Assembly: GCA_019118445.1 (NCBI GenBank)
Contig: DWYY01000124.1
Span: 1 to 64,000, forward strand
Source of the DNA: Candidatus Eisenbergiella merdipullorum
Lineage (GTDB): Bacteria; Bacillota; Clostridia; Lachnospirales; Lachnospiraceae
Direction of reading: 5' to 3'
Length of the DNA: 64,000 bases
Shown piece after piece: positions 1-9,774 of this stretch. A program made the position numbers and the translations under genes. The notes beneath the pieces were generated by a model. That model was not told where the DNA came from, did no database searches, and saw nothing but the letters and a program-made list of their open reading frames with translations. Numbering within the stretch: the stretch's first letter is position 1; every line of letters begins with the position of its first letter.

Positions 1-581
1 CAGATATAACTGTTATTTATCCAAAAGAAGAATTGTTAAAAGCACGAGAAGTATATCCAGAACTTACATTGTTTTTTAAATTGGATACTCACTGGAATTA
101 TATGGGCGGATATTTTGGCGCACAGCCATTGCTGAAAAGTCTTGGTATAAAAACAAATAATTTTTCAAATATATCATATGAGCAAATCAATGAACCTATT
201 TTTTTCTGGAATGGATATGATTTGGCAAGAATGTTAGGGCTTTCAGATGTGCTTAATAAGGATATTAATTATCATTTATATGGATATTCAAATAACAGAG
301 TCACTTATGAAGGAGACGCACGAAATAATGTAGAGGACTTTAATGGCGTAGTTAAAACTAAATCCTCAGCAGAAGATAACCGAAAGGTATTTCTGGCAAG
401 AGATTCTTTTGGTGAATCTATAACGCCATATTTGGCAGCTGAGTTTTCAGAAATATATAGTGTGCATAGAGCTAGTCTTACTAAATCGCAAATTGATGCT
501 GAGAGACCTGATATCTTTATTTTTGAAGCTGTGGAAAGAGAAGGATTAGGAGGACTTAATGTAGAGAACTGGGCTGAATGA
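1..581 (+). CDS. AlgX/AlgJ-like SGNH O-acetyltransferase, C-terminal part (5' end outside window)
   Basis: The reading frame is open from the first bases of the window, so the gene begins upstream; about 193 residues are visible. A DTHWN motif (84-98) and a DSFG motif (402-413) match the catalytic Asp-x-His and the nucleophile Ser blocks of AlgX/AlgJ/DHHW-family SGNH-like acetyltransferases. These act outside the membrane and move acetyl groups delivered by an MBOAT protein onto a polysaccharide. An MBOAT partner would be expected upstream but is not visible. The next gene, a decayed acyltransferase, overlaps by a few bases. The family call is fairly firm; the acceptor is unknown. Confidence 0.7.
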   Translation, partial: DITVIYPKEELLKAREVYPELTLFFKLDTHWNYMGGYFGAQPLLKSLGIKTNNFSNISYEQINEPIFFWNGYDLARMLGLSDVLNKDINYHLYGYSNNRVTYEGDARNNVEDFNGVVKTKSSAEDNRKVFLARDSFGESITPYLAAEFSEIYSVHRASLTKSQIDAERPDIFIFEAVEREGLGGLNVENWAE

Positions 582-1206
582 AAAATATTTTGCTGAACCA
601 ACGGTCAACAAATATATTATTAAGAAGCAAAGCAGATCAGATACGAATAGAAAACAGATTATCACTTCAATATATTATATGCAATCGGAATCATTATAGT
701 CGTTGCCGGACATTGCGAAGGTGGTGGAATCCCTCTGGATATTGCAGGTTGGTTTCCATATGGTGGATTTCATCTGTCACTGTTTGTTTTCGTTTCAGGT
801 TATTTTGTAAAGAAGAAAATGAGAAGAATGTTGTTCGGTATATTCTGAAAAAGCAAAGTCGCTGATGATGCCTTTATACATATATAATTTTGTATACGGC
901 ATCATTGTTGCCGTTTCACATGCAGCAGGATTTGGCATGGGCAGAGATTTTACCATTTATATTCTTTTGTTTGCTCTGTTAACAAATGGGCATCAGTTTA
1001 TTTATAATATGGGAGGCTGATTTGTAGTACCCTTGTTTATAGTAGAGGCAGCCAATGTATTGTTCCGAAAAATAGTCAAAAGGATAAATCCGGCAATCCC
1101 TGAATATATGTTTTTCGCAATTTTATGTTTACTTTTCGTACAGTATACGATCAATAGATGCAAACAGCTGGCACATGGCAAAATGTCTGTTAAAGCTATC
1201 AACTGA
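578..1206 (+). pseudogene. Decayed acyltransferase-3 family membrane protein
   Basis: No intact gene fits this 600-base stretch, but pieces of one protein are readable in successive frames. An N-terminal piece lies in one frame to about 680. The next frame carries an AGHCEGGG block and a following hydrophobic segment ending LFVFVSGYF, to a stop at 846-848. A third frame from about 862 holds further membrane segments. In that last frame a TGA at 1018-1020 interrupts a G-(W)-F context where one base change from TGG would explain the stop. The pattern (His in a GH block after the first membrane helix, then a VSGYF-type segment) is that of acyltransferase-3 proteins, usually about 330-350 residues. 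At least two frameshifts and one nonsense codon argue for real decay rather than one sequencing error. Confidence 0.7.
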
Positions 1207-1223
1207 AAGGACCCCAATCAACC

Positions 1224-2207
1224 GTGAAGAAAGTCAGTATCGTCGTCCCCATTTACAACGTGGAAGAATATCTGGAACAATGCCTGGACAGCCTGGTAGG
1301 ACAGAACTGCGAAAATATTGTAATAGAAATCATACTGGTGAACGACGGTTCGACGGACCAGTCCCTGCATATTGCACAGAAATATGCGAAAGAATATGAA
1401 CAGATCAGGCTGGTGAGCCAGAGAAACGGAGGATTGAGCAAAGCCAGGAATACCGGCATGAAGCTGGCGGAGGGGGAATATCTTTGCTTCGTGGATAGTG
1501 ACGACTGGCTGGAGACGGACACCGTTCAGGAAATGGTGTCGATGATGGAAGCGGAGGATATGGACCTGTGCCTTTTTGGCGCGAACGGTTATTTATCTGA
1601 TGAGAATGGGCTGAAGCGTCAACCGGATGAGGATTATGATTACAGTCCGGAATATGAAGGTATATTATATCCCGGAAAGGAGCTTTTTGGCAGGCTGTTT
1701 GCCAACAGGGAGTTTAAAGCTCAGGCATGCATGTACATGATGAAAAGGGAGCTCGTTGTCAGGAACAAACTCAGATTTAAGGAAGGAATCATTCATGAGG
1801 ACGAGCTGTTTACACCGTTCGTTTTTTATTATGCTAAGAGAGCCGGACTGACGCGAAAAAAGTTTTATAACCGACGGATCCGGAAGAATTCTATCATAAC
1901 CGGATCGAAGGTCATGGAGCATATGAAAGGATACGGGGCTGTTTTTCTTGGGCTGGCAAAATGCCCCGGCTGCCGGGATGGAAGCCGCAAGGTGGCGGAA
2001 AGCTATTTGGCGCTGGGCATGGAAAATCTTCAGCAATGCCTGAATTACTATGTCCGTTTGAATGGGGAGGAGAGAAGAGCTGTCAGGGCCTTCATGAAGG
2101 CGGTCGGGGAAGAGAAAAAGAGACAGGGGATTTCTTTTCCCTTCCATTACTATATGTATTTGCTGAAAGAATATATGGGAAAGAGAGGGAAAAGAAAATG
2201 CATATAG
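1224..2207 (+). CDS. Glycosyltransferase family 2
   Basis: The 327-residue protein begins SIVVPIYNVEEYLEQC, then shows VNDGSTD near residue 40 and VDSDDW near residue 93: the nucleotide-sugar-binding fold and DxD-type metal site of GT2 enzymes. It probably transfers one sugar from a nucleotide donor to a growing lipid-linked oligosaccharide on the cytoplasmic face. The start is GTG at 1224, with a GAAAGGA site about 12 bases upstream. The end overlaps the next glycosyltransferase by 10 bases, so the two are likely translated together. Donor and acceptor cannot be read from the sequence. Confidence 0.88.
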   Translation: MKKVSIVVPIYNVEEYLEQCLDSLVGQNCENIVIEIILVNDGSTDQSLHIAQKYAKEYEQIRLVSQRNGGLSKARNTGMKLAEGEYLCFVDSDDWLETDTVQEMVSMMEAEDMDLCLFGANGYLSDENGLKRQPDEDYDYSPEYEGILYPGKELFGRLFANREFKAQACMYMMKRELVVRNKLRFKEGIIHEDELFTPFVFYYAKRAGLTRKKFYNRRIRKNSIITGSKVMEHMKGYGAVFLGLAKCPGCRDGSRKVAESYLALGMENLQQCLNYYVRLNGEERRAVRAFMKAVGEEKKRQGISFPFHYYMYLLKEYMGKRGKRKCI

Positions 2208-3388
2208 TGTTTGTGACTCCTGAATTTGTAACAGAGATGAAGGGCGGCGGTCTGGCCAGTTATCTTGCGAATATCTCTCAGATCCTGGCACAGCATGGGC
2301 ACAGAATTTCCATCATTACCCTGTCGGGGGAAAATGCGGATAAGATCATTTGGAAGGATGGCATAGCTGTATACAGAGTGAAGGACGATGTGAAGGTACC
2401 TTTAACGCCGCTGAAGAAGCTTCTGTTGAGTTGGAGGCTGTATCAGTGTGAGAGGAAGCTGGCCCGTAAGGAAAGAATAGATCTGATCCAGTACGCAAGT
2501 TATGAGAGCGTGGGTTTCTTTCATCTGCGCAGGATTCCTTCTGTCATAAGGATTTCTTCGGATTGTGTTGCATGTAGGGAATATAAGGTATATGATTACA
2601 CTGAGGATCAGTTCAGACCCTGTCTGACGGACTGGCTGGAATATCATACGGAGAAGAAGATTGGGAATATCTTTGGACCCGGACAGGCTGTCGCAAAGCT
2701 GACAGAGCAGAGAACCGGCCGGAAGGTTACGGTGATCGAGTCTCCGTTCTATCTGGAAAAGGATAGCTTCGATGCATCCGTTTATCATCGTGATCTGGAG
2801 GGAAAGAAATACTATCTTTCTCATTCCTCCATGTCCTGTCTCAAGGGAACGCATGTCATTGCAGAAATCATTTCCGATGTATGTGCGGAGGATGAAGCGG
2901 CTTATTTCGTTTTTGCAGGGAATGATCACGGTATCTTTTATAAAAACGGCGCTGTGATCAGCGCGAAGGACTATATTTTAAAATGTGCCGGAGCATATGC
3001 GGACAGGGTGATTTTTTTGGGAACCCTGGAGAGAGAGAAGCTGTATCCGATCATAGAGGGAGCCTGGGCGTGTCTGATGCCTTCCCGAATCGATAATATG
3101 CCGAACACCTGCATAGAAGCGATGGCCATGGGGAAGATCGTAGTTGGAACAAGGGGGGCGGGTTATGAGCAGCTGATTGAAGACGGCAGGAATGGATTCC
3201 TGGTGGAAGTTGACAGCCGTGAGGGGCTGAAACGGGCGCTTGGCCGGATAAACGCGCTGACAGAAGCGGAGAGGGAGGCGATGGGCAGGGAGGCGGTGAA
3301 GACGACGGAGCGGTTTAATGCTGAAAACAGCTATCAAAATCTGATCAGATTTTATGGGGGAGTAATACAGAAAGGATTGCGGAGGTAA
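2198..3388 (+). CDS. Glycosyltransferase, GT4-like (GT-B fold)
   Basis: The protein has 396 residues if started at ATG 2198, which follows a GAGAGGGA site and gives the typical N-terminus HIVFVTPEF with a GGGLASYLAN loop. A longer in-frame extension to 1961 exists but runs inside the preceding gene and is not glycosyltransferase-like. The C-terminal half has a PSRIDNMPNTCIEAMAMGK block, the donor-binding E-x7-E-like region of GT4 enzymes. Expected role: addition of a sugar to a membrane-linked intermediate. It overlaps the upstream GT2 gene and ends four bases before the ABC transporter start. Confidence 0.87.
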   Translation: MHIVFVTPEFVTEMKGGGLASYLANISQILAQHGHRISIITLSGENADKIIWKDGIAVYRVKDDVKVPLTPLKKLLLSWRLYQCERKLARKERIDLIQYASYESVGFFHLRRIPSVIRISSDCVACREYKVYDYTEDQFRPCLTDWLEYHTEKKIGNIFGPGQAVAKLTEQRTGRKVTVIESPFYLEKDSFDASVYHRDLEGKKYYLSHSSMSCLKGTHVIAEIISDVCAEDEAAYFVFAGNDHGIFYKNGAVISAKDYILKCAGAYADRVIFLGTLEREKLYPIIEGAWACLMPSRIDNMPNTCIEAMAMGKIVVGTRGAGYEQLIEDGRNGFLVEVDSREGLKRALGRINALTEAEREAMGREAVKTTERFNAENSYQNLIRFYGGVIQKGLRR

Positions 3389-3392
3389 AAGG

Positions 3393-5174
3393 GTGGGAAA
3401 AACCATATTAATGATAAAAGATCTCATAACGAAGCTCTTTTTCATCCTGAATAAGAGGCAGCGCTGGTTGTCGCTGGTTCTTCTTTTTCTCACTTTAGTA
3501 GGGGCGTTGTTTGAGGTCATTGGGGTTTCGGCAGTGCTTCCGTTCATTCAGGCGATGATCTATCCGGAGCAGCTTAGGGAGAATGAGCTGGTAAAATGGC
3601 TGATGTCCGCCCTGCGCCTGGAAAGCAGCGGACAGCTTCTGGCGATGATAGCGTCAGGCGTGATCCTTGTCTATCTGTTAAAAAATGCATATTTGACAGT
3701 TTTGTCTTATATCAGGGTGAAATCCGCCGCTTCCATACAGAGGGAGCTTGGCGTCCGTATCATGAAGATTTATATGAGGCAGGGGTATCTTTTTTTTACC
3801 CGAAATAACACGAACGACATGTATCGGGAGATCACAGGGGATGTGCAGGGCATATACAATATTCTCAATTATCTGCTTCGCCTTGCAGCGGAAGGGATCA
3901 CGGTGTTCTGCATCTGCATTTACATGTTTATAACGGATGCCGTCATGGCGGCGCTTACGGCGGTTACAGCTTTGATCAGCGTAGCGGTCATTATTTTCAT
4001 TAGCAAAAATAAAATGAAGAAATACGGGGAACAATACCGGACCAACGAAATGCTGACCAGAAAGTGGGCGGCACAGGCTTTTCAGGGGATAAAGGAAGTC
4101 CTGGTCTGGAACCGGCAGCAGTTCTTTGTGAACAGATATGAGGAGGCGACGGTGAAACAGCAGTCCGCGCTCATCAGGCAGACCGTAGCGGCGGAAAGTC
4201 CGGCCTATATTCTGGAATTTACCTGTGTAACGGGATTGATCGCGGCAGTCAGCTTCCGGGTTCTGCTGGGAGGGGATAATTCGTCGTTCATCCTGAATGT
4301 GGCGGCGTTCGCGGTTTCGGCGTTCCGGATCATGCCGTCGCTGGGACGCATGACGAATGCGGTAAACAACATATTATTCAATATTCCTTCCATGAATAAA
4401 ACATACGATACGCTTCGAAAACATCGGGATGCTTCCGGACGGGAAAAAATGCAGGAGAAGCCGGTTACGGAAGATGCCGGGATCAGTTTTCAACGGGAGC
4501 TTGTTCTGCAGGATATCTGTTGGAGTTATGAAGAGGGACAGAAGGATACCATCCATGATCTGAATCTGACGATCAGGAAGGGGGATGCCATCGCCTTTAT
4601 CGGGGAGTCCGGAGCCGGGAAATCTACCATTGCCGATATCATATTGGGATTATATAAGCCTCAAAAAGGGCATATCTATATGGATGGGACGGATATTCAG
4701 GAAATCCCGCAGCAGTGGCGACAGATCATCGGATACGTGCCGCAGTCGATCTATCTGCTGGATGATACCATACGGAATAATATCGCTTTCGGCATTGAGC
4801 CGGAGGGGATAGACGATGGGAAAATTTGGAAGGTTCTGGAGCTGGCTCAGCTGAAGGGCTTTGTGGAAAAGCTGCCGGAAGGTCTGGATACCATGCTGGG
4901 AGAGATGGGGATCCGTTTTTCCGGAGGGCAGAGGCAGAGGATAGCCATTGCCAGGGCCTTGTATTATGATCCGGAGATTCTTGTCTTGGATGAGGCGACT
5001 TCAGCTCTGGATAATAAGACGGAAGAAGCTGTGATGGAAGCTGTTGATATGCTTCAGGGATGGAAAACGCTGATTATTATCGCGCACCGCCTGTCAACGA
5101 TCAGGAAGTGCGATCATGTATATGAGATAAAGGATGGTCGGTTAATTGAAAAAGGATCTGAAAGAAATCTGTAA
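3393..5174 (+). CDS. PglK-like ABC transporter (fused permease-ATPase), lipid-linked oligosaccharide flippase
   Basis: The 593-residue protein has an N-terminal membrane half (about six helices, residues 20-300) and a C-terminal ATPase. The Walker A motif GESGAGKST is near residue 403, the signature FSGGQRQR near 509 and Walker B ILVLDEATS near 529. This half-transporter layout, with a FEVIGVSAVLPFI-type first helix, matches PglK/MsbA-like flippases that move lipid-linked glycans across the membrane. The start is GTG 3393, supported by GGAGG at 3380. No Wzx or Wzy gene is visible, so this and the second ABC protein at 22.9 kb are the likely exporters. The exact cargo is inferred from context. 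Confidence 0.85.
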   Translation: MGKTILMIKDLITKLFFILNKRQRWLSLVLLFLTLVGALFEVIGVSAVLPFIQAMIYPEQLRENELVKWLMSALRLESSGQLLAMIASGVILVYLLKNAYLTVLSYIRVKSAASIQRELGVRIMKIYMRQGYLFFTRNNTNDMYREITGDVQGIYNILNYLLRLAAEGITVFCICIYMFITDAVMAALTAVTALISVAVIIFISKNKMKKYGEQYRTNEMLTRKWAAQAFQGIKEVLVWNRQQFFVNRYEEATVKQQSALIRQTVAAESPAYILEFTCVTGLIAAVSFRVLLGGDNSSFILNVAAFAVSAFRIMPSLGRMTNAVNNILFNIPSMNKTYDTLRKHRDASGREKMQEKPVTEDAGISFQRELVLQDICWSYEEGQKDTIHDLNLTIRKGDAIAFIGESGAGKSTIADIILGLYKPQKGHIYMDGTDIQEIPQQWRQIIGYVPQSIYLLDDTIRNNIAFGIEPEGIDDGKIWKVLELAQLKGFVEKLPEGLDTMLGEMGIRFSGGQRQRIAIARALYYDPEILVLDEATSALDNKTEEAVMEAVDMLQGWKTLIIIAHRLSTIRKCDHVYEIKDGRLIEKGSERNL

Positions 5175-5577
5175 AATATTTGATTTTAAGGATTTGGGAG
5201 ATGAAAGAGGAAATCTGGTGGTGATCGAAGGAGAGATAGATATCCCCTTCAGGATTAAACGTGTTTTTTACCTTTATGGCTCGGATGCCGATGTGGTCAG
5301 GGGACAGCACGCAAACCGGAAATCGGAATTCATACTGATCAACGTGAGCGGAAGGTCAAAGGTCCGGATAACGGATGGAGAAGAGGAGTTCATCGTTTTG
5401 CTGGATAAGCCTCATATGGGCGTTTATATACCGCCCATGATCTGGAAGGATATGTATGATTTTTCAGAGGATTCGGTTTTGCTGGTTTTGTCAAGCGAGC
5501 ATTATGATGCAAGGGAATATATCCGTAATTATGCGGAATATATGTCGGAAGTGAAAGGGCATGGCCTGGTAAAATAA
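5146..5577 (+). CDS. FdtA/WxcM-like dTDP-4-oxo-6-deoxyglucose 3,4-ketoisomerase
   Basis: This 143-residue single-domain cupin has the family pattern of FdtA/TylM3-type sugar ketoisomerases. It shows ERGNLVVIEG near the N-terminus, RGQHANRKSEF in the middle (where other members read RGxHAH) and HMGVYIPPMIWKDMYDF towards the end. The enzyme converts dTDP-4-oxo-6-deoxyglucose to the 3-oxo isomer, which an aminotransferase then converts to a 3-amino-3,6-dideoxyhexose. A DegT-type aminotransferase lies one gene downstream, supporting this. The start is TTG 5146 inside the end of the ABC gene, so translation is probably coupled. The dTDP-glucose synthase and dehydratase (rmlA/rmlB) are not in the window. 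Confidence 0.8.
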   Translation: MKKDLKEICKIFDFKDLGDERGNLVVIEGEIDIPFRIKRVFYLYGSDADVVRGQHANRKSEFILINVSGRSKVRITDGEEEFIVLLDKPHMGVYIPPMIWKDMYDFSEDSVLLVLSSEHYDAREYIRNYAEYMSEVKGHGLVK

Positions 5578-6681
5578 ATGAAAAAGGTACTTATGGTTGA
5601 TTACTACGGAACCTGTAACGGGGAGGGAAAAACGATAGGCCATTCGCCTAAGGTCGCCCGGGAGTACAGGGATTTGTTCCTGAAAACGGATCAGGTGGAC
5701 ATCGCGGCATCTCCCTGTGTGGCGAATGCGGTAGAAGGCGCGGGTTTTGGACATATTTACAGACTACCTTATAATATCGTCGAGGCGGATTATAACAGGC
5801 TTTCCAAGCGGATCACGGATAAATTCAAGATATGGGTCAACATACATCGTGTGTTCCAGATCCCCGGGTATGATCTTCTCTGGTTTTATCGGGTAGATTT
5901 TTTCTTTCTTCTGTACATGCTTTTTGCCGGAAAAACCCAGGGCAGACGGATCTGCCTTGTCTATCAGATGGGCGGCGGTCAGGGAATGCTTGGGAAAATG
6001 ATCGACTGGGTTTATGACAGAGGGATACGGAAGTTTGACGGTGTGATATATACCCAGGAACGGATGAAAGTTCCGGTGAAGCATTTTCTCTATATGCCGG
6101 ATTACTGGTATAGAAAAGAAAAATATGATCGGTTTGCAGCGCTCCCCAAGGAAGAAAAGGTTGTATGCCTCGGGGCGATGAATCCATATAAAAAGCTGGA
6201 AGAACTGGTGGATGTCTTTAATGAATTGGGCTATCCACTGGAAATAGCCGGGTATTTTTTTGATAGGAAGCGGGCAGACCGGCTGAGGCAAGGGGCGAGG
6301 GACAATATTTTTATAGAAGACCGCATTCTGGAAGATGCGGAATATTATGAAAAACTGGGCTCCGCCCGTTATGCAGTGCTTCCTTACGACATGGATCAGT
6401 ATAAAAACAGAACCTCGGGAATCCTGCTGGAATGTGCATTCCTGGGTGTGGTTCCCATTGCGCCGGAAGGCTTACTGCGGGAAAACGGACTGGCAGGGAT
6501 AGGCTATGCTTCGGTGAAAGAAATCCACGAGAAAATCTTTCAATACAGCGTTTCTGAAATACTGGAGGTCAATCGGGAAAAGGTCCGGAAAAACTTTAAT
6601 GAGGAGTGTATCAGGAACCGGTTTGTGGAATGGATGTCATGCTTTGACAGATCGGAAGAGGCTTCGAAAAGCCGGGACTGA
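5578..6681 (+). CDS. Glycosyltransferase (GT-B fold, GT4-like)
   Basis: The 367-residue protein starts [21 protein letters not shown] later [20 protein letters not shown] segment resembles the start of the second Rossmann domain of GT4 enzymes, and [20 protein letters not shown] resembles the donor-binding block. It starts immediately after the FdtA stop codon and lies between the FdtA and FdtB genes. It may therefore transfer the amino-deoxy sugar that this pair makes, though that link is inference from position. Sequence similarity to classical GT4 proteins appears weak, so the family assignment is less firm than for its neighbours. Confidence 0.7.
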   Translation: MKKVLMVDYYGTCNGEGKTIGHSPKVAREYRDLFLKTDQVDIAASPCVANAVEGAGFGHIYRLPYNIVEADYNRLSKRITDKFKIWVNIHRVFQIPGYDLLWFYRVDFFFLLYMLFAGKTQGRRICLVYQMGGGQGMLGKMIDWVYDRGIRKFDGVIYTQERMKVPVKHFLYMPDYWYRKEKYDRFAALPKEEKVVCLGAMNPYKKLEELVDVFNELGYPLEIAGYFFDRKRADRLRQGARDNIFIEDRILEDAEYYEKLGSARYAVLPYDMDQYKNRTSGILLECAFLGVVPIAPEGLLRENGLAGIGYASVKEIHEKIFQYSVSEILEVNREKVRKNFNEECIRNRFVEWMSCFDRSEEASKSRD

Positions 6682-6692
6682 GGGAAAATATC

Positions 6693-7787
6693 ATGAAGAT
6701 CATGCAGAACCGTATGGACAGAGGATTTCAGCGGTATCAAAAGGAATATGAAGAAAAGGCGCTGGAGGTATTGAGATCCGGCTGGTACATTCTGGGAAAA
6801 GAACTGGAAGCCTTTGAAAAGGAGTTTGCGGATTATACAGGGGCAGAATATTGCGCCGGCGTCGCATGCGGACTGGACGCGCTCTGGATCGCGTTTCGTG
6901 TTCTTGGGATCGGACCGGGAGATGAGGTCATCGTTCAGGGGAATACCTATATCGCAAGTGTAATGGGGATCAGCATCAACGGCGCTGTGCCGGTCATGGT
7001 AGAACCGGACGAATATTATAACCTGGATGCGTCAAAGATCGAAGAGAAGATTACAGAAAGAACGAGGGCCATTTTGGCAGTCCATCTGTATGGACAGGCT
7101 TCGCAGATGGATCAGATCTGCAGGATAGCCCAGAAGTATCATCTGAAAATAGTGGAGGACTGCGCTCAGTCCCACGGAGCCTGTTATGGAGGAAAAATGA
7201 CAGGGACATTTGGAGACGCGGGATGCTTTTCGTTCTATCCATCGAAGAATCTGGGGGCCTTCGGAGATGCGGGGGCGATCGTGACAAATGATCCTGACAT
7301 AGCCCGGAAAGTGAAAATCTTCCGGAATTATGGCAGTGAGAAGAGATATCATAATAAGGTCGCAGGGGCAAATTCCAGGCTGGATGAGATCCAGGCTGGA
7401 CTATTAAGGGTTAAGCTGCGGCATCTGGAGGAATTGACGAGAGAAAAAGAAGAGATCTGCCGGGAATATTTATCCGGTATAAGCAATCCGGCGATCCTGC
7501 TGCCGAAAGTTCGGGCAGGCGCAACCGCTGTCTGGCATCAGTTTGTGATACGGTGTAAGGAGCGGGACAGACTGCAGGCATATCTGAAGGACTGTCAGAT
7601 CGACAGTATCATTCATTATCCGATCCCTCCGCACCTGTCAGAAGCCTATCAGTATCTGGGCCTGAAAAAAGGCAGTCTTCCGATCACGGAACAGTATGCG
7701 GATGAAGTATTGTCGCTCCCTCTGTACAATGGAATGACGCCGGAGGAATGCCGGTACGTGATAGATTGTGTGAATCATTTCAGGTAG
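6693..7787 (+). CDS. DegT/DnrJ/EryC1-type sugar aminotransferase, FdtB-like
   Basis: The 364-residue PLP enzyme shows the family landmarks: [18 protein letters not shown] near the N-terminus, [23 protein letters not shown] and [15 protein letters not shown], with the Schiff-base lysine at about K185. Such enzymes aminate keto-sugar nucleotides. With the FdtA-like ketoisomerase upstream it should give a dTDP-3-amino-3,6-dideoxyhexose (Fuc3N or Qui3N type). A GAGGGA site precedes ATG 6693. The usual third enzyme, an FdtC-type N-acetyltransferase, is not adjacent. The sugar stereochemistry cannot be told from sequence. Confidence 0.87.
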   Translation: MKIMQNRMDRGFQRYQKEYEEKALEVLRSGWYILGKELEAFEKEFADYTGAEYCAGVACGLDALWIAFRVLGIGPGDEVIVQGNTYIASVMGISINGAVPVMVEPDEYYNLDASKIEEKITERTRAILAVHLYGQASQMDQICRIAQKYHLKIVEDCAQSHGACYGGKMTGTFGDAGCFSFYPSKNLGAFGDAGAIVTNDPDIARKVKIFRNYGSEKRYHNKVAGANSRLDEIQAGLLRVKLRHLEELTREKEEICREYLSGISNPAILLPKVRAGATAVWHQFVIRCKERDRLQAYLKDCQIDSIIHYPIPPHLSEAYQYLGLKKGSLPITEQYADEVLSLPLYNGMTPEECRYVIDCVNHFR

Positions 7788-7809
7788 AATGGTTCAGAAT
7801 GGAGGATAC

Positions 7810-8718
7810 ATGTCACAGTTAGCTCCGGCCGCAGTGTTTGCATACAGAAGGGCCGATAAGATCCAAAGCTGCCTGGAAGCCCTGGAAAAGAACTTGGGAG
7901 CTGATAAAACGGCTGTTTTTCTTTACGCGGATGGGGCGAAGGATGAAAACGACAGACCCGATGTGGAAAGAACGAGAGAATTTATCAGCCGGTATGCGGG
8001 CAGGCATAAATTCGCAGACTTCACAGTCTGCTTCAGGGAACGAAATATGGGCCTGGCCAATTCCATTATCACCGGAGTGACGGAAATCATGGAAAGGTAC
8101 GGCAGGGCGATCGTGGTGGAGGATGATCTGATCACATCTGCAGATTTCCTGAGTTATATGAACGGCGCTCTTTCCTACTATGAAAAGAAAAAGGAAATCG
8201 GGGAGATCAGCGCCTTTACCCATCCTCTGAAGGGACTCAAGTCCTATGAGCACGACGTGTATATGACGAGAAAAGCGGAATGCTGGGGCTGGGCGACATG
8301 GAAAGACCGGTGGGAGCTGGCGGACTGGGAAATGCGGTCGTATGCTGCATTTAAGCGCAGCAGGCAGGACAGAGAGTTCGAGAAGCTGCAGAAGGGGATC
8401 AACAACATGCTGAAGCAGCAGATGGAAGGAAAGCTGGATTCCTGGGCGGTCAGATGGTGCTACAGCCTTTTTGTCAATGACAAGCTGACCGTTTATCCCA
8501 AAGTCAGCAGAACGAGAAACATCGGATTCGACGGAAGCGGCGTGCATTGCGGAAGGACCGACAGGTATGATGGAGAGATCAGCACGGATATCGGCGGCTG
8601 CCGGTTTGAACTGCTGGACGTTGATAGAAGACTGGAAAAGGAGGCTGCAAAGTTTGAATATGTATCCCTTTTTCAAAAGGGGGTAAATTATATCAAACGT
8701 TTGTCTCATAAAAGATAG
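7810..8718 (+). CDS. Glycosyltransferase, GT-A fold (GT2/GNT-I-like)
   Basis: The 302-residue protein starts with PAAVFAYRRADKIQSCLEAL and contains RNMGLANSI and VVEDDLITS. This is the arrangement of GT-A enzymes in which an acidic EDD motif holds the metal-nucleotide sugar. ATG 7810 is chosen over the in-frame ATG 7789 because GGAGGA (7801-7806) sits at ideal spacing before it. An AECWGWATWKDRWE block in the middle is rich in Trp and probably lines the acceptor site. The gene follows the aminotransferase closely, so it is likely part of the same transcript. Confidence 0.78.
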   Translation: MSQLAPAAVFAYRRADKIQSCLEALEKNLGADKTAVFLYADGAKDENDRPDVERTREFISRYAGRHKFADFTVCFRERNMGLANSIITGVTEIMERYGRAIVVEDDLITSADFLSYMNGALSYYEKKKEIGEISAFTHPLKGLKSYEHDVYMTRKAECWGWATWKDRWELADWEMRSYAAFKRSRQDREFEKLQKGINNMLKQQMEGKLDSWAVRWCYSLFVNDKLTVYPKVSRTRNIGFDGSGVHCGRTDRYDGEISTDIGGCRFELLDVDRRLEKEAAKFEYVSLFQKGVNYIKRLSHKR

Positions 8719-8737
8719 AAATACTTTGGTGAGTGAT

Positions 8738-9763
8738 ATGGATCTATGTACGCTTTTTGACAGTAATTATCTGGACAGAGGAATTGCATTGTGTGAGTCC
8801 CTGAATCAGGCGGCAGAGGAGTTTACCCTGTATGTTTTTGCATTCGATGAAACGGCCTGTCATATTTTGGATGACCTGAAGCTCCCAAATGTGGTCATCA
8901 TCCCGGAACGCAGCATTATGAATGAAGAAATGGCCCGGATCAAACGGGAACGGTCCCGGGCGGAGTACTGCTGGACATGCACGCCCATTATTATTGAATA
9001 TGTACTGGATCATTATGATGTCAGCGCCTGCACATATATAGATGCCGATATGTATTTTTATGATTCTCCTGATTTTTTATGGGAGGAGATACAGGGAAAA
9101 GAATGCAGCGCATCGATCATAGGGCATCGTTTTCCTAACAATCTGACCAAAAGGACCAATGAGAGGCTTCACGGACACTATTGCGTTGAATTCAACACTT
9201 TTTTTAATTCGAAAGAGGGCCGGCATGTGTTACAATGGTGGAAGCAGAGATGTCTGGAATCCTGTTCGATGAAACTGAATGACAAAAGCTTCGGAGACCA
9301 GAAATATCTGGATGACTGGAAAAGCCGGTTTGCCGGCATTCACGAAATACAGAACGCCGGCGCTGGAGTGGCGCCCTGGAACCTCTCAGACTATGCTCTC
9401 GCAGGAAACGACGGGAAGCATATATATCTGCTGTATCAGGGGAAAAAGAAGTGCCGGCTGATATTTTATCATTTTCAGAATATGAAATTCCTGGATGGAA
9501 ACAGCGTGGATATAGGAGTGTATAACGAGCTGGGAAGGATGGACAGGCGTCTGGTCAGAGAATTGTATGAAAATTATGCCATAAAGATAATTAAAATCAG
9601 ACAAATGCTGGCAGAAAGCTATCAAGTAAGATTTCAGAAGTATGAAGACCGAAAACAGGGAAGCACATGGAAATATACGGGGATAAGGGATCTGATCGCT
9701 TATCTTGCAGTATATATCAACTGCCTGTTCAGAGGGAAAAAGAATAGATTAACTTTGACCTGA
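8738..9763 (+). CDS. Glycosyltransferase, GT8-like nucleotide-sugar transferase
   Basis: This protein of about 341 residues begins DLCTLFDSNYLDRGIALCESL, where a GT8-like enzyme has its first beta strand and ligand loop. It carries YIDADMYFYDSP as the DxD metal-binding motif near residue 100. A second block, NTFFNSKEGRHVLQWWKQR, is typical of GT8/toxin-like sugar transferases. The start is uncertain: TTG 8726 and GTG 8729 are in frame upstream, but GGTGAG (8728-8733) fits ATG 8738 best. Role: sugar transfer on the cytoplasmic side within the same operon. Substrates are unknown. Confidence 0.72.
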   Translation: MDLCTLFDSNYLDRGIALCESLNQAAEEFTLYVFAFDETACHILDDLKLPNVVIIPERSIMNEEMARIKRERSRAEYCWTCTPIIIEYVLDHYDVSACTYIDADMYFYDSPDFLWEEIQGKECSASIIGHRFPNNLTKRTNERLHGHYCVEFNTFFNSKEGRHVLQWWKQRCLESCSMKLNDKSFGDQKYLDDWKSRFAGIHEIQNAGAGVAPWNLSDYALAGNDGKHIYLLYQGKKKCRLIFYHFQNMKFLDGNSVDIGVYNELGRMDRRLVRELYENYAIKIIKIRQMLAESYQVRFQKYEDRKQGSTWKYTGIRDLIAYLAVYINCLFRGKKNRLTLT

Positions 9764-9774
9764 GGTGAAGCGGG

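Noticed and set aside
1961-2197. N-terminal extension of the GT4 protein
   Set aside because: Encoded inside the preceding GT2 gene; a proper start and ribosome site lie at 2198.
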